DNA of 64,000 nt from the NCBI GenBank assembly GCA_963798795.1, contig CAWCUZ010000001.1, forward strand, positions 1,240,001-1,304,000, read 5' to 3'. Below are positions 36,037 to 44,622 of the stretch, piece by piece. The stretch is from CAWCUZ01 sp963798795. Lineage in GTDB: Bacteria; Acidobacteriota; Vicinamibacteria; Vicinamibacterales; SCN-69-37. The translations under genes and the position numbers were made by a program. Below the pieces are notes generated by a model, which saw nothing but the letters and a program-made list of their open reading frames with translations, made no database searches and had not been told where the DNA came from. Within the stretch, counting starts at the first letter, position 1, and every line of letters starts with the position of its first letter.

Positions 36037-36805
36037 CTAATCGCGCTTCGTGGCGTGAAAGATTGCGCGGTCCTGGCGGAACGCCGGCCCCAGGCGATTA
36101 CGGCCTCTCATCCAGTGCCACGCCGCGCGCGCCGCGCGATAACCGGCCGACCGCTGCGGCGTCACGGTGCGGACCTCCGCGAAGCCGGCGCTGGCCAGCA
36201 TGCCCTCCACGGCCGGCACGTTCGGTCCCCACCAGTTCGTCGGGTCGTCGCCGAGCTCCCGGCCGGGATAGAAGGCGGCGGCCGGGCGGCGAATGCCGAC
36301 CATGTCGACCACCGTCTCGAGGATCAGGAGCCGGCGGGTGACGGCGGCGACGCGCTCGAGCGCGAGCAGCGGATCGCGCACGTGATACAGGACGCCGAGG
36401 AACAGCACGACGTCGAACTGGCCAATCCGCTCGGCGGGCAGGTCCATCACGTCGATGTCGAGGTCCTCGACGTGCGAGCCCAGCGCCGTCCGGGCCAGCT
36501 CGAAGCCCGCCTTGCCGGCGCCCGTGCCCCATCCGAGACCCCGCCACGCGTAGTAGTCGGTGGCGAGCACGCGCGACGCGCCGCGACGTTCCGCCTCGAA
36601 CGAGAAGAAGCCGTCCCACGCGCCGACGTCGAGCACGGTCTGCCCCGCCAGCGAGGCTGGCAAATCGAGACGACCCAGCCGCAGCGCCGAATCGTCCACG
36701 CCCGGCGTAACGACCCCGCCGCCGAGATCGATCGTGTGATACCAGCGGAGGCCGGCCGCGGCGCAGCCGGACGGCTCGTTCGCCGGCGGCGGCAGCTTCG
36801 TGCCG
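36037..36805 (-). CDS. CmoB/DUF1698-like SAM methyltransferase, N-terminus probably lost
   Basis: The frame reads GLRWYHTIDLGGGVVTPG, then motif I TVLDVGAWDGFFSFEAERRG, the acidic strand-2 end LATDYYAW, and VVLFLGVLYHVRDPLLALER. WYHTIDLGGGVVTPG is typical of the DUF1698/CmoB-like family. The open frame continues to 36879, but upstream of about 36805 it overlaps the antisense of an ADOP fragment, so the natural start is missing or GTG/TTG within 36790-36805. Its location inside a split ADOP gene, next to R2, suggests it was carried in. Confidence 0.68.
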
Positions 36806-37343
36806 GGGGACTGGCAGGTCGCGACCGTCGTCGGCATCGTGGCCGACGTGCGCCACAACGGCGTGACCGCGCCGATCAAAGCGAAGTTCTACCGGCCTGT
36901 ACGCCCAGTTCAGTCAGGCGACCCGCTTCGCGCCAGGCGGTGGGACGCTGGTCGTGCGCACGAGCGGCGATCCGATGGCGCTCGCCGGGCCGGTCCGGGA
37001 GGCGGCGCGCGCCGTCAATCCGCATGTCCCGCTGACGGCGATCCGCTCGATGGAGGACGTGGTGGACACGGCCCTGACGTCGCCGCGGATCACCGGCTCG
37101 GTCTTCGCCGCGTTCGCGGCTGTCGCGGTGCCGCTCTCCGCCATCGGCATCGGCGCCGGCCTGGTGCTGGCGGCCTTCTGGACGCGCACGCTCGCGGGTC
37201 TGCTCGACGGCGTCCCGTCCCTCGACCCGGCGACGTTGGCGGCCGTGGCGCTGCTGCTCGCAGGGGTGGCGCTGGCCGCCAGCGTACTGCCCGCCCGGCG
37301 GGCGGCGAGGATCGATCCGCTGGGGGCCCTGAAAGGCCGCTGA
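36806..37343 (+). pseudogene. ADOP permease C-terminal fragment with internal deletion
   Basis: It starts in the second MacB core (WQVATVVGIVADVRHNGVTA), changes frame near 36930, and continues with REAARAVNPHVPLTAIRSME, FAAVAVPLSAIGIGAGLVLA and VLPARRAARIDPLGALKGR. Between AIGI and GAGLVLA the usual segment with an RTREIGIRMALG-like motif is missing, so a second deletion lies inside. Confidence 0.72.
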
Positions 37344-37350
37344 ACGCCGC

Positions 37351-37934
37351 TCACGACTCGCGGCGGCGCAGATAGCCGATGAGCGAGTCGCTCACGAGCG
37401 GCACCACGTCGCCGATCATGTGCGGCATCAGGCTGTTCATCACGCGCGGCATCAGGTCGGGCATCTGCTCGGCCATGTAGTCCGGCATCGGGACCCGTCG
37501 CGCCACGCGATCGAGCAGGGTCGGCATGACGCGCGGCAGCATCATCGGCAGCAGCCGCGGAAAGAGCACCGGGAAGAGCGGTTTCATCGCCGGGAGCGCG
37601 CCGGGAATGCGTCCGGCGACGATCATCATCCGGCCCATGCCGAACGGCATGGCCGCCACCAGCTCCGGCCACATCGTCTTCATCAGGTCGGCGAAGCCCT
37701 GCGGGGTCATCAGCGGGATCATGGCTTCGAAGACGGCCCACTGGGCGCGCGCCGCCGGATGCGGATCGGGCAGCGTGTAGCCCAGCGCTTCGGCCGCGAA
37801 GTGCGCCAGGTCCTTCACCTCGATGGGCACGTGCCGCTTGTCGGCGCTCACCCGCAATTGGAACTCGCAGCACGGACAAAGCGCCAGCATGGTCGTGGCG
37901 CCCGTCTCCGCGGCCTCGTTGAGGCGGACGGCTG
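37351..37934 (-). pseudogene. Fe-S oxidoreductase (CCG-domain) C-terminal fragment
   Basis: The frame from the R2 edge gives RPAVRLNEAAETGATTMLAL then CPCCEFQLRVSADKRHVPIE and VKDLAHFAAEALGY. This is the last cysteine-rich CCG unit of heterodisulfide-reductase-like Fe-S oxidoreductases (ETGA, CPxC). A 130-residue Pro- and Met-rich tail follows (LPAMKPLFPVLFPRLLPMML). The N-terminal ferredoxin-like and first CCG parts are replaced by R2. Its stop lies eight bases from the ADOP fragment end. Confidence 0.68.
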
Positions 37935-38034
37935 GGCGCCACTGTGTCAGGGGACCATAGGGACTGCGGGCAGTCGGGAGTCTGAGAACAGGCCCTATGT
38001 TGCCTTCGGACAGCGCTAATGTTTCTTATCCTCG
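37935..38034 (+). repeat. R2 dispersed repeat, full copy
   Basis: A 100 bp unit runs from GGCGCCACTGTGTCAGGGGA through TCTGAGAACAGGCC and ATGTTGCC to TTATCCTCG. It is closely matched at 40965-41062. It separates an Fe-S oxidoreductase C-terminal fragment from an ADOP N-terminal fragment. Confidence 0.85.
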
Positions 38035-38295
38035 ATGCGAGCGCGGCGATGACGGCCCCGCGAGCCACCGCTCGGCTGCAGGCGACTGGCTCAGTGCGTC
38101 AGGCTCGACGTCCGCCCGGACGCGCACCAGCCGATCGGCGTCGCGAAACGGCAGCGGATGCCAGAGCACCGCATCCGCGAGGCTCAGCGCCATGGTCGGC
38201 GCCGCGATGCCCAGCGCAAGCGTGACGACGAGGAGCACCCACGCGCCGGGCCGCGCCGCCACGAGCCTCAGCGCGCGACGGAAGTCCATGGGCAC
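38035..38295 (-). pseudogene. ADOP permease N-terminal fragment
   Basis: The ATG at 38295 gives FRRALRLVAARPGAWVLLVV, TLALGIAAPTMALSLADAVL and WHPLPFRDADRLVRVRADVE, that is, span one and the start of the first core. It ends abruptly at R2. Confidence 0.75.
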
Positions 38296-38446
38296 GCCGC
38301 AGAGTATGGTCGTGCGCGCGGCTCACGTTGCGGCCCCCGCGGGTGCGACATCACCGGCTCTCAGCGTATAGAGTGAGCGGCACAACAGGCGGATCGGTCG
38401 TCAGTGGCGGCTTCCCGTCTTCCGAATCTGCGACGGAGGCGCTTCG

Positions 38447-38839
38447 ATGCGCGGGCGAAACAGGGCGGGCCGGATCCTGGTCGCGATTGGCAGCCTCGTG
38501 CTGTTCGCCGCTGCCGGGCTTCATTTCCGAGCCGGATACAGCCAGGGCTTTCCTGCCCTGACCGCGTCCAATCTGGACGTGGGGCTGCAGTCGGGATTCC
38601 GTGTGGTGTTTCTGTCCGTCGCCTGGGATTGGATGCTGCTCGGCCTGGTCGCCGTGGTGGCCGCGTTCAAGACAACCGTGGCACGAAGAGCCCTTATATT
38701 GTTGTGCGGGTTTGGCGTTCTGATCGAGGCCGTGGCCGGTGCGACCGTTATGGGCGTCTTCATCGGCAATGAGGTGATCGGCGCTGCGGCGATCCTGACG
38801 ATCGTCGGCGGCTGCCTGCTCGGAGACGCCGACGGCTAG
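38447..38839 (+). CDS. Small integral membrane protein of unknown function
   Basis: The 130-residue protein has four hydrophobic spans: ILVAIGSLVLFAAAGLHF, DWMLLGLVAVVAAF, RRALILLCGFGVLIEAVAGA and VIGAAAILTIVGGCLLG. GGAGG lies seven bases before the ATG. I do not recognise the family. It stands alone between fragments and seems intact. Confidence 0.68.
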   Translation: MRGRNRAGRILVAIGSLVLFAAAGLHFRAGYSQGFPALTASNLDVGLQSGFRVVFLSVAWDWMLLGLVAVVAAFKTTVARRALILLCGFGVLIEAVAGATVMGVFIGNEVIGAAAILTIVGGCLLGDADG

Positions 38840-38879
38840 GGCTCATCCGACCGCGATGGCCCCGCGCAGGATCTGACCG

Positions 38880-40628
38880 ACCCTTGGGCTGGCTCTCGGC
38901 GCTCGCCACCCTGCAGCGCGATCTTGATGTCCTCGGCCAGCGCATTTCGTCCTCGGCTGAGGCGACCTCGAAATCCGGGACCGGCGAGACCTTCGAGGCG
39001 ACGCTGCTGCGCGATCAGATCGTGGGCGACGCGCGCCAGCCGCTCCTGATTCTCGTCGGCGCGGTCGCGCTGGTGCTGCTCATCGCCTGTATCAACGCGG
39101 CGAATCTCCTGGTGGCGCGCGCGAACACCCGGGAAAAGGAGTTCGCGGTACGCCGCGCCATCGGAGCCGGACGCTGGGCGATCGTCCGCCAGTTGCTGGT
39201 CGAGAGCGTCATCCTCGCGGTCGGTGCGGCCGCGGCGGGACTCGCGCTTGCGGCCATCGGGCTTCACCTCCTTACCGCGCAACTACCGCACGGCTACGTC
39301 ATCGGCATCGACGGCACGGTCCTTGGCTTCACGATGCTGCTCGCCCTGGCGACCGGACTGGGCTTCGGGGTCGTGCCGGCGCTCCGCGCGTCGGCGCCCG
39401 CACTGGAGCAGTCGCTGCGCGGCGGCACGGGGGGCACCGCCGACCGATCGCGGCGATACGGGCGCAACATGCTCGTCGTGAGTGAGGTGGCGTTGGCGCT
39501 GGTGCTCCTCGTGGGCGCCGTGCTCCTCGTTCAGAGCTTCATGAGCGTGAACGCAATCAACCCGGGCTTCGACCCGCAGGGACTCCTTGCGGCGCGGATT
39601 CGCCTGACGCCTGAGCGGTACCCCACTGTCAGCCAGAAGCGCACCTTCTACGAGGACGTGCTTCAGCGCGTCCGAACGCTGCCCGGGGTCAGCGCGGTCA
39701 GTTTCGCCGACTGGCTGCCGCTTTCCGGGAGGGTCAGGATGGTGGGGATGAACCCCCAGCAGATCCGGCCGAATGACCCGGACGACTTCCTCACGCTCGC
39801 GGATATGTCCGTCGGCCCGGACTTCTTCTCCACCATGCGGATCCCGGTCGTCGCGGGGCGCGCGTTTACGGCCGATGACTCTCGCGCGGGATCCCCGCCG
39901 GTCTGCGTGGTCAACCAGGCGCTCGCGCACCGGCTCTGGCCGCACACGAACCCAATCGGACAGGGCGGAATGGGAGGCCCGGGCAACGCCACGGTGGTGG
40001 GCGTCGTGGACGACGTGCGCAGCGAGTCGCTCGAGCGCGAGGGGGCGCCCGCCATCTATCTGCCCATCACCCGGACGCGGGCGAGGAACTACGACGAGAT
40101 CTGGGTCATCGTGCGCGCGGCGCGCCCCCTGCGCGTCGTCCCGGGGCTGCGCGATGCGGTGCGCGCCGAAGACACCACCCAGCCGATCGCGAGATCACGA
40201 CCTACGACGCAGTCATTCAGCAGCAGTTCGCGAGTCTTCGCCTCATGACGGCGCTCATCACCCTGTTCGCGGGCCTGGCGCTGGTGCTGGCCGTCATCGG
40301 CATCGCGGGCGTCACGGTGTACGTCGTCTCGCAGCGGACGCGAGAGTTTGGCATCCGCATGGCGGTTGGCGCGCGGGGGATCGACCTGCTCGCCCTCCTG
40401 TTGAGCGAAACCGTCTGGCTCGTCGCCATTGGGCTGAGCGTCGGCATCATCGCAGCGTTCGAACTGACGCGAACGCTGCACTCGCTCCTCTACGGCGTGA
40501 CGAGCACCGATCCGGTGACCTTCGCGGGCGCGGCTCTCACGCTGGAAGCGGTGGCGCTCGTGGCCGCGTACCTGCCCGCGCGGCGGGCGGCGACGGTCGA
40601 TCCGGTGGAGACGCTCAGGCGCGAGTGA
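38880..40628 (+). pseudogene. ADOP permease, 5'-truncated and frameshifted
   Basis: The frame begins without a proper start inside the first core (LGWLSALATLQRDLDVLGQR). It continues through an FtsX block (LVLLIACINAANLLVARANT), a second core (DFFSTMRIPVVAGRAFTADD), then shifts frame near 40190 into YDAVIQQQFASLRLMTALIT, TVYVVSQRTREFGIRMAVGA and YLPARRAATVDPVETLRRE. About 350 N-terminal residues are absent. The region is otherwise well conserved. Confidence 0.78.
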
Positions 40629-40737
40629 AGGACCATCCGCTGTGGCCGGCGGTGGCCCGGCAACGCTTGCCCGTCCGACGACGGCCTCGTCCACGCCGAG
40701 CGTCAGCGTCCGCGGCGCTCGACACCTGACATTACTT

Positions 40738-40752
40738 TGTGATACAAAGCAC
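40738..40752. promoter_or_regulatory. Orphan CTTTGT-N3-ACAAAG palindrome
   Basis: CTTTGTGATACAAAG is a perfect 6-3-6 inverted repeat within an AT-rich stretch (ATTACTTTGTGATACAAAGC). Palindromes of this form resemble promoter-proximal operators of small winged-helix regulators. No regulator gene is next to it. Confidence 0.45.
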
Positions 40753-40799
40753 ATTGACGTTGGCGGCCGGTGTGGGTGAACGGTGACGATGCTCCAGAG

Positions 40800-40964
40800 T
40801 CTCTGGCCGGATCTGATCGCGGCGGGCCGATCGCTGGCGAAGGCACGGGGCTTCACGCTGACCGTGTAGCGCGCATGGTTCAGGGCTCGCCCGATGACTT
40901 CCTCGCTGAACCCTCGAGCCGCCAGGCGGGTGCTCACAATGCGGCGCAGGTCCTTCCACGTGTA
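40800..40964 (-). pseudogene. Tyrosine-recombinase C-terminal fragment
   Basis: From the R2 edge the frame reads YTWKDLRRIVSTRLAARGFS then EEVIGRALNHARYTVSVK. That contains the DLRR and LNHARYTV motifs of the catalytic domain of DUF4102-type integrases. The catalytic arginine-containing segment upstream and the tyrosine downstream are missing. It is plausibly the same integrase type as the fragment at 29561-29688. Confidence 0.65.
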
Positions 40965-41062
40965 GGCGCCACTGTGTCAGGGGACCATCGGGGCTGGGGC
41001 AGTCGGGAGTCTGAGAACAGGCCTGATGTTGCCTTCGGACAGCGCTAATGTTTCTTATCCTC
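40965..41062 (+). repeat. R2 dispersed repeat, full copy 2
   Basis: This 98 bp unit has the same block order as the copy at 37935. Its left edge GGCGCCACTGTGTCAG abuts the integrase fragment, and its right edge TTTCTTATCCTC abuts a carboxypeptidase-regulatory-like scrap. Confidence 0.85.
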
Positions 41063-41065
41063 ATC

Positions 41066-41180
41066 CTCCGGGCTTCGAGGCCGTGATGAAGTAGTTTTCT
41101 GAGGCGGGCAGATCGAGGAAGGCGAACCGACCGGTCGGGGTCGCCACCTCGTGGTACGAGAACGGCCGCGAACGAGGCGG
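41066..41180 (-). pseudogene. Carboxypeptidase-regulatory-like domain scrap
   Basis: The minus-strand frame reads YHEVATPTGRFAFLDLPA then SENYFITASKPGG, matching the GxFxFxxLPAGxYxxxASKPGY end of such domains (compare the protein at 1-917). It has no start and ends at R2. The gap to the ferritin gene (41181-41262) shows nothing else. Confidence 0.45.
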
Positions 41181-41262
41181 ACGATCGGATGTCCCGCTGG
41201 ACACCGGCCGGCCCGGAAGGCGGAAGTGGCGCTGCGGCCGCGGGCAGCGCCAATCGCGCCGG

Positions 41263-41751
41263 CTATCTGCTGATGTGGACGAGGTAGGCCTCGATCATGA
41301 TCACGTTCCGCTCGCCGGCGGCCTTCGCTACCTGCAGCATCGTCTCGGCCGTGTGCACTTCCTCGACCTGTTCCGAGACGAACCAGCGGAGGAACTCCTG
41401 GGCGGCGTGATCGTTCACGCGGACCGCCGTGTCCACGAGGCCATGAATGCGCCTGGTGATGTCGACTTCGTAGTCGTAGGCGAGTTGCAGCGCTTCTTCG
41501 ACGGTCCGGAACTGGTGTTTCGTCGCGGGCACCGCCGGGACCGCCACCGGCGCATCGACCTGCACCAGGTAGTGCACGAACTTCATCGCATGCTCGCGTT
41601 CTTCCGCCGCCTGCGTGAAATAGCGCTTCGCCAGCAGCGACAGTCCGAGGTCGTCGAAGAACGCCGCCATGTTGATGTACTGATGGCTGGACGTCAGCTC
41701 ACGTCCGATCTGTTCGTTGAATGGGCCGTGAAGGTCCGTATGAAGTCGCAT
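41263..41751 (-). CDS. Ferritin-like iron-storage protein
   Basis: This 162-residue protein is of bacterial ferritin length. It has the family pattern FNEQIGRELTSSHQYINMAA, AEEREHAMKFVHYL and WFVSEQVEEVHTAETMLQ. The ferroxidase-centre glutamates and histidine (E in GRELTSSHQY, EExxH in AEEREHA, E in VSEQVEE) are present. It should form a cytoplasmic 24-mer cage that oxidises and stores iron. The gene stands alone. Confidence 0.9.
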   Translation of the reverse strand: MRLHTDLHGPFNEQIGRELTSSHQYINMAAFFDDLGLSLLAKRYFTQAAEEREHAMKFVHYLVQVDAPVAVPAVPATKHQFRTVEEALQLAYDYEVDITRRIHGLVDTAVRVNDHAAQEFLRWFVSEQVEEVHTAETMLQVAKAAGERNVIMIEAYLVHISR

Positions 41752-41847
41752 GGCCGGATAGCGTATTCAACAAGTCCTACGGAGTCCAGCCGCGAGTGGG
41801 CGTGCCGTTTCACCAGCCGACGGGTTATCCCCCAGGGAGGATCGCCA

Positions 41848-42438
41848 ATGACCACGCTTCGTTGGGTTGTCTCGGCCGCCCTCCTGGTCGGCGTTGCGAG
41901 CGCCGGCGAAGCACAGGACGCCGCAAGCCCGGTGGGCACCGCCGTGATCGACGGAGTGAGCGTCGACTACCGGTGTATCCCGGCCCCGGAGGGGGCAATG
42001 CGGTTCTGCTCCGAGGCGTCGTTCGCGAATACTGACTTCGTCCGCGCGCCCAACCTCCCCGATTCGACACCGGTCGTGCCTGGACGGACTGCAGGCATTT
42101 CGGCGATGAGCGCTGGATCAGGGACGGGCGGGCCGATTGGTGCGTTTCGGTTCAGCAGTCGGTGGTATGGCTATCAACCCGGCACCGTGATCCTGGCGAC
42201 GCGAGACGTGCTCAGCACACCAGCTGGCGACCTCTACGCGAACGAGTTGTCGACGGGGATCACGCCCCCGCCGAAGGCAACCATGCATGGTGCGTTCACA
42301 TTCATGGGTCGAACGGGCACGTACCGGCACGCAACGGGATCCGCCGCCGCGTTTGCACAGCAAACCGGGGACGGAGTCCACACGGTATTCGTCCTGTGTG
42401 GCTGGATCACAGGAATCGAGGACGACAACAGCCACTAA
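41848..42438 (+). CDS. Secreted protein of unknown function
   Basis: The ATG at 41848 follows AGGGAGG seven bases upstream. The 196 residues start with a signal peptide (LRWVVSAALLVGVASAGEAQ). Later motifs include DYRCIPAPEGAMRFCSEA, HGAFTFMGRTGTYRHATGS and VHTVFVLCGWITGIED. FTFMGRTGTYRHATG resembles the allene-oxide-cyclase/dirigent-like barrel pattern (GxxxGxxGxYxxATG), but this is not certain. Three cysteines are present. Confidence 0.6.
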   Translation: MTTLRWVVSAALLVGVASAGEAQDAASPVGTAVIDGVSVDYRCIPAPEGAMRFCSEASFANTDFVRAPNLPDSTPVVPGRTAGISAMSAGSGTGGPIGAFRFSSRWYGYQPGTVILATRDVLSTPAGDLYANELSTGITPPPKATMHGAFTFMGRTGTYRHATGSAAAFAQQTGDGVHTVFVLCGWITGIEDDNSH

Positions 42439-42515
42439 TCTCTGTGGCCACCGATATCGCGGGTTGGCGCCAGCCCACTGAAGCCCTCGTCCGGAGTCCA
42501 GGTCCATGTACCCGC

Positions 42516-43351
42516 ATGCGGCAGGTCAGGATCGACCGCGAGCGCGATCCCCGACCGGGCGTCGCAATGACCTCCTTCGCGCTGGAGTACGCGGCCGATT
42601 CGCGCGTGGCGGCGCATGCGCACGGGTCCGACCAGCTGATGTTCGCCACCCGCGGCCTGATGGAAGTATCCACCGCCAGCCGATACTGGCTCATTCCGCC
42701 GCAATTCGCCGTGTGGATGCCGGCCCGGACGGCGCATCGCATTCGCATGGCCAGCGCCGTGTCGATGCGGACCTTGTGCTTCCGCCACGGGATCGCACGA
42801 GGGCTGCCGACGACCTGCACCGTCCTCAGCGTGAACCCGCTGCTGCGCGCGCTGATCGTCGAGGCCGTCCGTCTGGGCACACTGCGCCTCGGAACACGGC
42901 TTCATGCCGCCCTTCGGATCCTGCTGGTCGCTCAGCTGCACGCGGCGCGTGCCATTCCCACGCTGGTGACCCTGCCGCAGGATCCGCGCGCACTCCGCGT
43001 GGCCGAAACGTTCATCGCCGACCCGAAGACGACGATCGGCGTCGCTGACCTGTGTCGGCGATGTGGCGTGACGCCGCGGACGACCCAGCGCCTGTTCCTT
43101 CGGGAGACCGGCATGAGCTTCGAGGTGTGGCGGCGGCAGGTCAGACTGCTGAAAGGCATCGAACTCCTCATGGCCGGCCAGTGGTCACGCCCGTCTCGCT
43201 CGCGCTCGGCTATCAGCAACCGAATCGCTTCATCCGGATGTTCCGCGACACGCTCGGCACGAAGCCTCGGGCCTGGGTCTCCGCACTCAACGCCCTCGAA
43301 TCAACGGGCTCTCGAGATCCAACTGGCCACGGGACGTTGTCGGGTCGGTGA
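42516..43351 (+). pseudogene. AraC-family regulator, frameshifted in the second HTH
   Basis: The first frame holds an AraC-type sensor cupin (AHAHGSDQLMFATRGLMEVS, YWLIPPQFAVWMPARTAHRI) and the first helix-turn-helix (TTIGVADLCRRCGVTPRTTQ). At about 43185 one base is lost. The second HTH continues in another frame: VTPVSLALGYQQPNRFIRMF and RDTLGTKPRAWVSAL. The first frame stays open and runs on into the next gene fragment. The start codon is tentative. Confidence 0.72.
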
Positions 43352-43459
43352 GACCGCGGCAGGCACACCCGCCCGCGCGTTGTCGGATCTGAGACATGTA
43401 TTGACGTATTGGATCTCTTGCGCCACGTGCCGCGAAGTGTCAGATTGCGGCACGTGGGC

Positions 43460-43925
43460 CATGTCCTTCGCGTACCGCCTCCAGCCCGGCAGCCGCTCCG
43501 TTTCCTGGATCGGGTTCTACTCGGAGGTCCTGCCCCAGCAGGCAGCCTTGAGCGCCGCGCTGGCCGAGGGGATGAAAGGCACTCCACTGTACCAGGCGTA
43601 CGCCGCAACCGCTCCCGATCCCAGTGAGTTCCCTCGGCTGCTGGACGCCATGGGCACCTACATGCGGCGTCCCTACGACTGGTCGGCGGACGCGACGTCG
43701 CTCCGGGAGCCGGTCATGCTCGTGTACGGCGACGGCGACATCATTCGGCCCGAGCACATGATCGAGTTCTACCATCTGCTGGGCGGTGGACTGAGGGATG
43801 CGGGCTGGATGAGAGAGCACATGCCTCCGAATCGCCTTGCCATCATCCCTGACGTCACACACTACGCGATCTTTGCTGACCCGCGCCTCGCGGATACCGT
43901 CCTCCGCTTCCTCGACAGAGATTGA
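43460..43925 (+). pseudogene. Alpha/beta-hydrolase C-terminal fragment
   Basis: The frame reads GFYSEVLPQQAALSAALAEG, then SLREPVMLVYGDGDIIRPEH (the strand carrying the catalytic acid) and IIPDVTHYAIFADPRLADTV (catalytic His in THY). The nucleophile elbow is absent. It follows the AraC remnant in one continuous open frame. Confidence 0.65.
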
Positions 43926-43941
43926 CGCCAGGGAGATGCCG

Positions 43942-44496
43942 ATGAGAAAGCTGCTGGCCGCAGAGATCGTGTCAATCGACGGGGTTGTCGAGTCGCCAGA
44001 CGCGTGGACGCCGAGGTATTTCGGACCCGAGGTCGGCCAGCTCATCGGCCAGGCGCTGCAGGCCGCGGACGCCCTTCTGCTCGGCCGGCGGACATACGAG
44101 GAGTTCGCCGCGGTCTGGCCCCAGCGCGGAACGAACAACCCCGTCGGCGCCTTCATGAACAACGCGCCCAAGTATGTGGTGTCGAAGACGCTCGACGTGC
44201 TCGAGTGGAACAACTCCTTCCTGATTGGCGATGTCGTGGAGGGGGTCACCCAGCTCAAGAAGCAGGACGGGCGCAACGTCAATGTCACTGGCAGCGCGAC
44301 CCTTGTCCGCTCACTGCTCCGCCACGAGCTGCTGGACGAGCTCCAACTGTTCATCTACCCGGTGGTGAGGGGCAGCGGGAAACGGCTTTTCCCGGAAGAC
44401 GGCACCGCTCAGACGATCCTCCACCTCGAGAGCGCGCGGCGCTTCGACACCGGTCTCGTCCATCTCACCTACACGTGCGGGGCATCTGCTCGATAG
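43942..44496 (+). CDS. Dihydrofolate-reductase-like (RibD C-terminal domain) protein
   Basis: The ATG at 43942 has AGGGAG six bases upstream and gives 184 residues. Motifs are RKLLAAEIVSIDGVVESPDA, ADALLLGRRTYEEFAAVWPQ, VTGSATLVRSLLRHELLDEL and YPVVRGSGKRLFPEDG. This is the RibD_C/YyaP type of NADPH-dependent reductase. The in-vivo substrate is unknown. An ATG at 43936 is also in frame. Confidence 0.85.
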   Translation: MRKLLAAEIVSIDGVVESPDAWTPRYFGPEVGQLIGQALQAADALLLGRRTYEEFAAVWPQRGTNNPVGAFMNNAPKYVVSKTLDVLEWNNSFLIGDVVEGVTQLKKQDGRNVNVTGSATLVRSLLRHELLDELQLFIYPVVRGSGKRLFPEDGTAQTILHLESARRFDTGLVHLTYTCGASAR

Positions 44497-44622
44497 CGTG
44501 CGGGGCTCAACGGCCGCATCGATGCGGCTTCGCAGCCGTCCTCGGCCGCGGAGTGGTTCGGCGCGGTCGCTATGCGGGAATCGGACACACGGTGCTCGCG
44601 GCGACCCGATCGGGCCTCACCC

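Noticed and set aside
4596..41000. Integron attC sites as an explanation of R1 and R2
   Set aside because: The repeats lack paired GTTRRRY/RYYYAAC core sites and the imperfect-palindrome layout of attC, and the neighbouring fragments are not promoterless gene cassettes.
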